NCBI GenBank assembly: GCA_030704615.1
Contig: CM060731.1
Location: forward strand, 51,212,001 to 51,276,000
Reading direction: 5' to 3'
Length of the DNA stretch: 64,000 nucleotides
Source: Takakia lepidozioides
Taxonomy: Eukaryota; Streptophyta; Takakiopsida; Takakiales; Takakiaceae
The position numbers and the translations under genes are program-made. How positions within the stretch are numbered: position 1 is the first letter of the stretch; every line of letters starts with the position of its first letter. The notes below the pieces were generated by a model, which was given only the letters and a program-made list of their open reading frames with translations, was not told the DNA's origin and did not search any database. This document shows positions 63,984 to 64,000 of the stretch, in pieces.

Positions 63984-64000
63984 TAACCGTGCACGCTGTG

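Larger units (their letters stand above)
62292..64000 (-). mobile_element. E5: 3' end of a different Ty3/gypsy element
   Basis: Reading on the minus strand from the window edge: integrase, fused PHD finger, a 3' untranslated stretch, a polypurine run (AGGGGGGCGAT at 62470-62480) and a short LTR-like block ending in copia sequence. Its integrase is quite different in sequence from that of E1/E2, so it is a separate lineage. The 5' part lies beyond 64000. Confidence 0.85.

Overview
This window is repeat-rich nuclear DNA of a land plant. Spliced genes, PLS-type pentatricopeptide fragments, fragments resembling plant organellar ssDNA-binding (OSB) proteins, plant-type LTR retrotransposons and a CACTA transposon all point to a plant. 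The retroelement density, and gene relics I do not recognise from seed plants, fit a large seed-free genome such as a fern. That last step is inference and no species can be named. Very little of the window is intact host coding sequence.

Layout. (1) 1-5878: 3' part of a Ty3/gypsy element (E1) with its integrase tail, a third ORF and 3' LTR, inserted in a broken minus-strand gene (5879-6551). (2) 6.5-13.4 kb: non-coding DNA with three tandem-repeat systems, two tRNA-derived SINEs and many copies of a 14-20 bp palindrome. (3) 13.5-19.5 kb, 24.47-24.68 kb and 35.88-37.1 kb: one decayed plus-strand multi-exon locus. It has a ParB-like segment, a possible DNA-methylase-like segment and an FCP1-like phosphatase exon. 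It is split by a 4.9-kb CACTA element (19529-24444) carrying OSB-like and PPR gene fragments, and by a full-length 11.2-kb Ty3/gypsy element (E2, 24685-35876, minus) with perfect 5-bp target-site duplications. (4) 37.4-43.8 kb: hairpin repeats, a TATA box and a kinase-like pseudogene, a 120-bp phased repeat field, and a minus-strand RING-like gene cut by the next element. (5) 43823-49861: a 3'-truncated copy of the same Ty3 family (E3). (6) 49.9-54.5 kb: PPR and OSB fragments split by a MULE-like element full of 40-bp hairpins, then more repeats and a long foldback. (7) 55.8-60.05 kb: a spliced UbiA-family prenyltransferase gene, the best candidate for a working host gene. (8) 60.7-64 kb: a Ty1/copia RNase H fragment with a 1.29-kb insertion, next to the 3' end of a different Ty3/gypsy element (E5) whose integrase is fused to a PHD finger.

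Most notable are the architecture of the E1/E2/E3 family and the integrase-PHD fusion of E5. The E1/E2/E3 family has an extra ORF that begins inside the LTR and reads through the primer-binding site ahead of gag, and a long coiled-coil ORF after pol.
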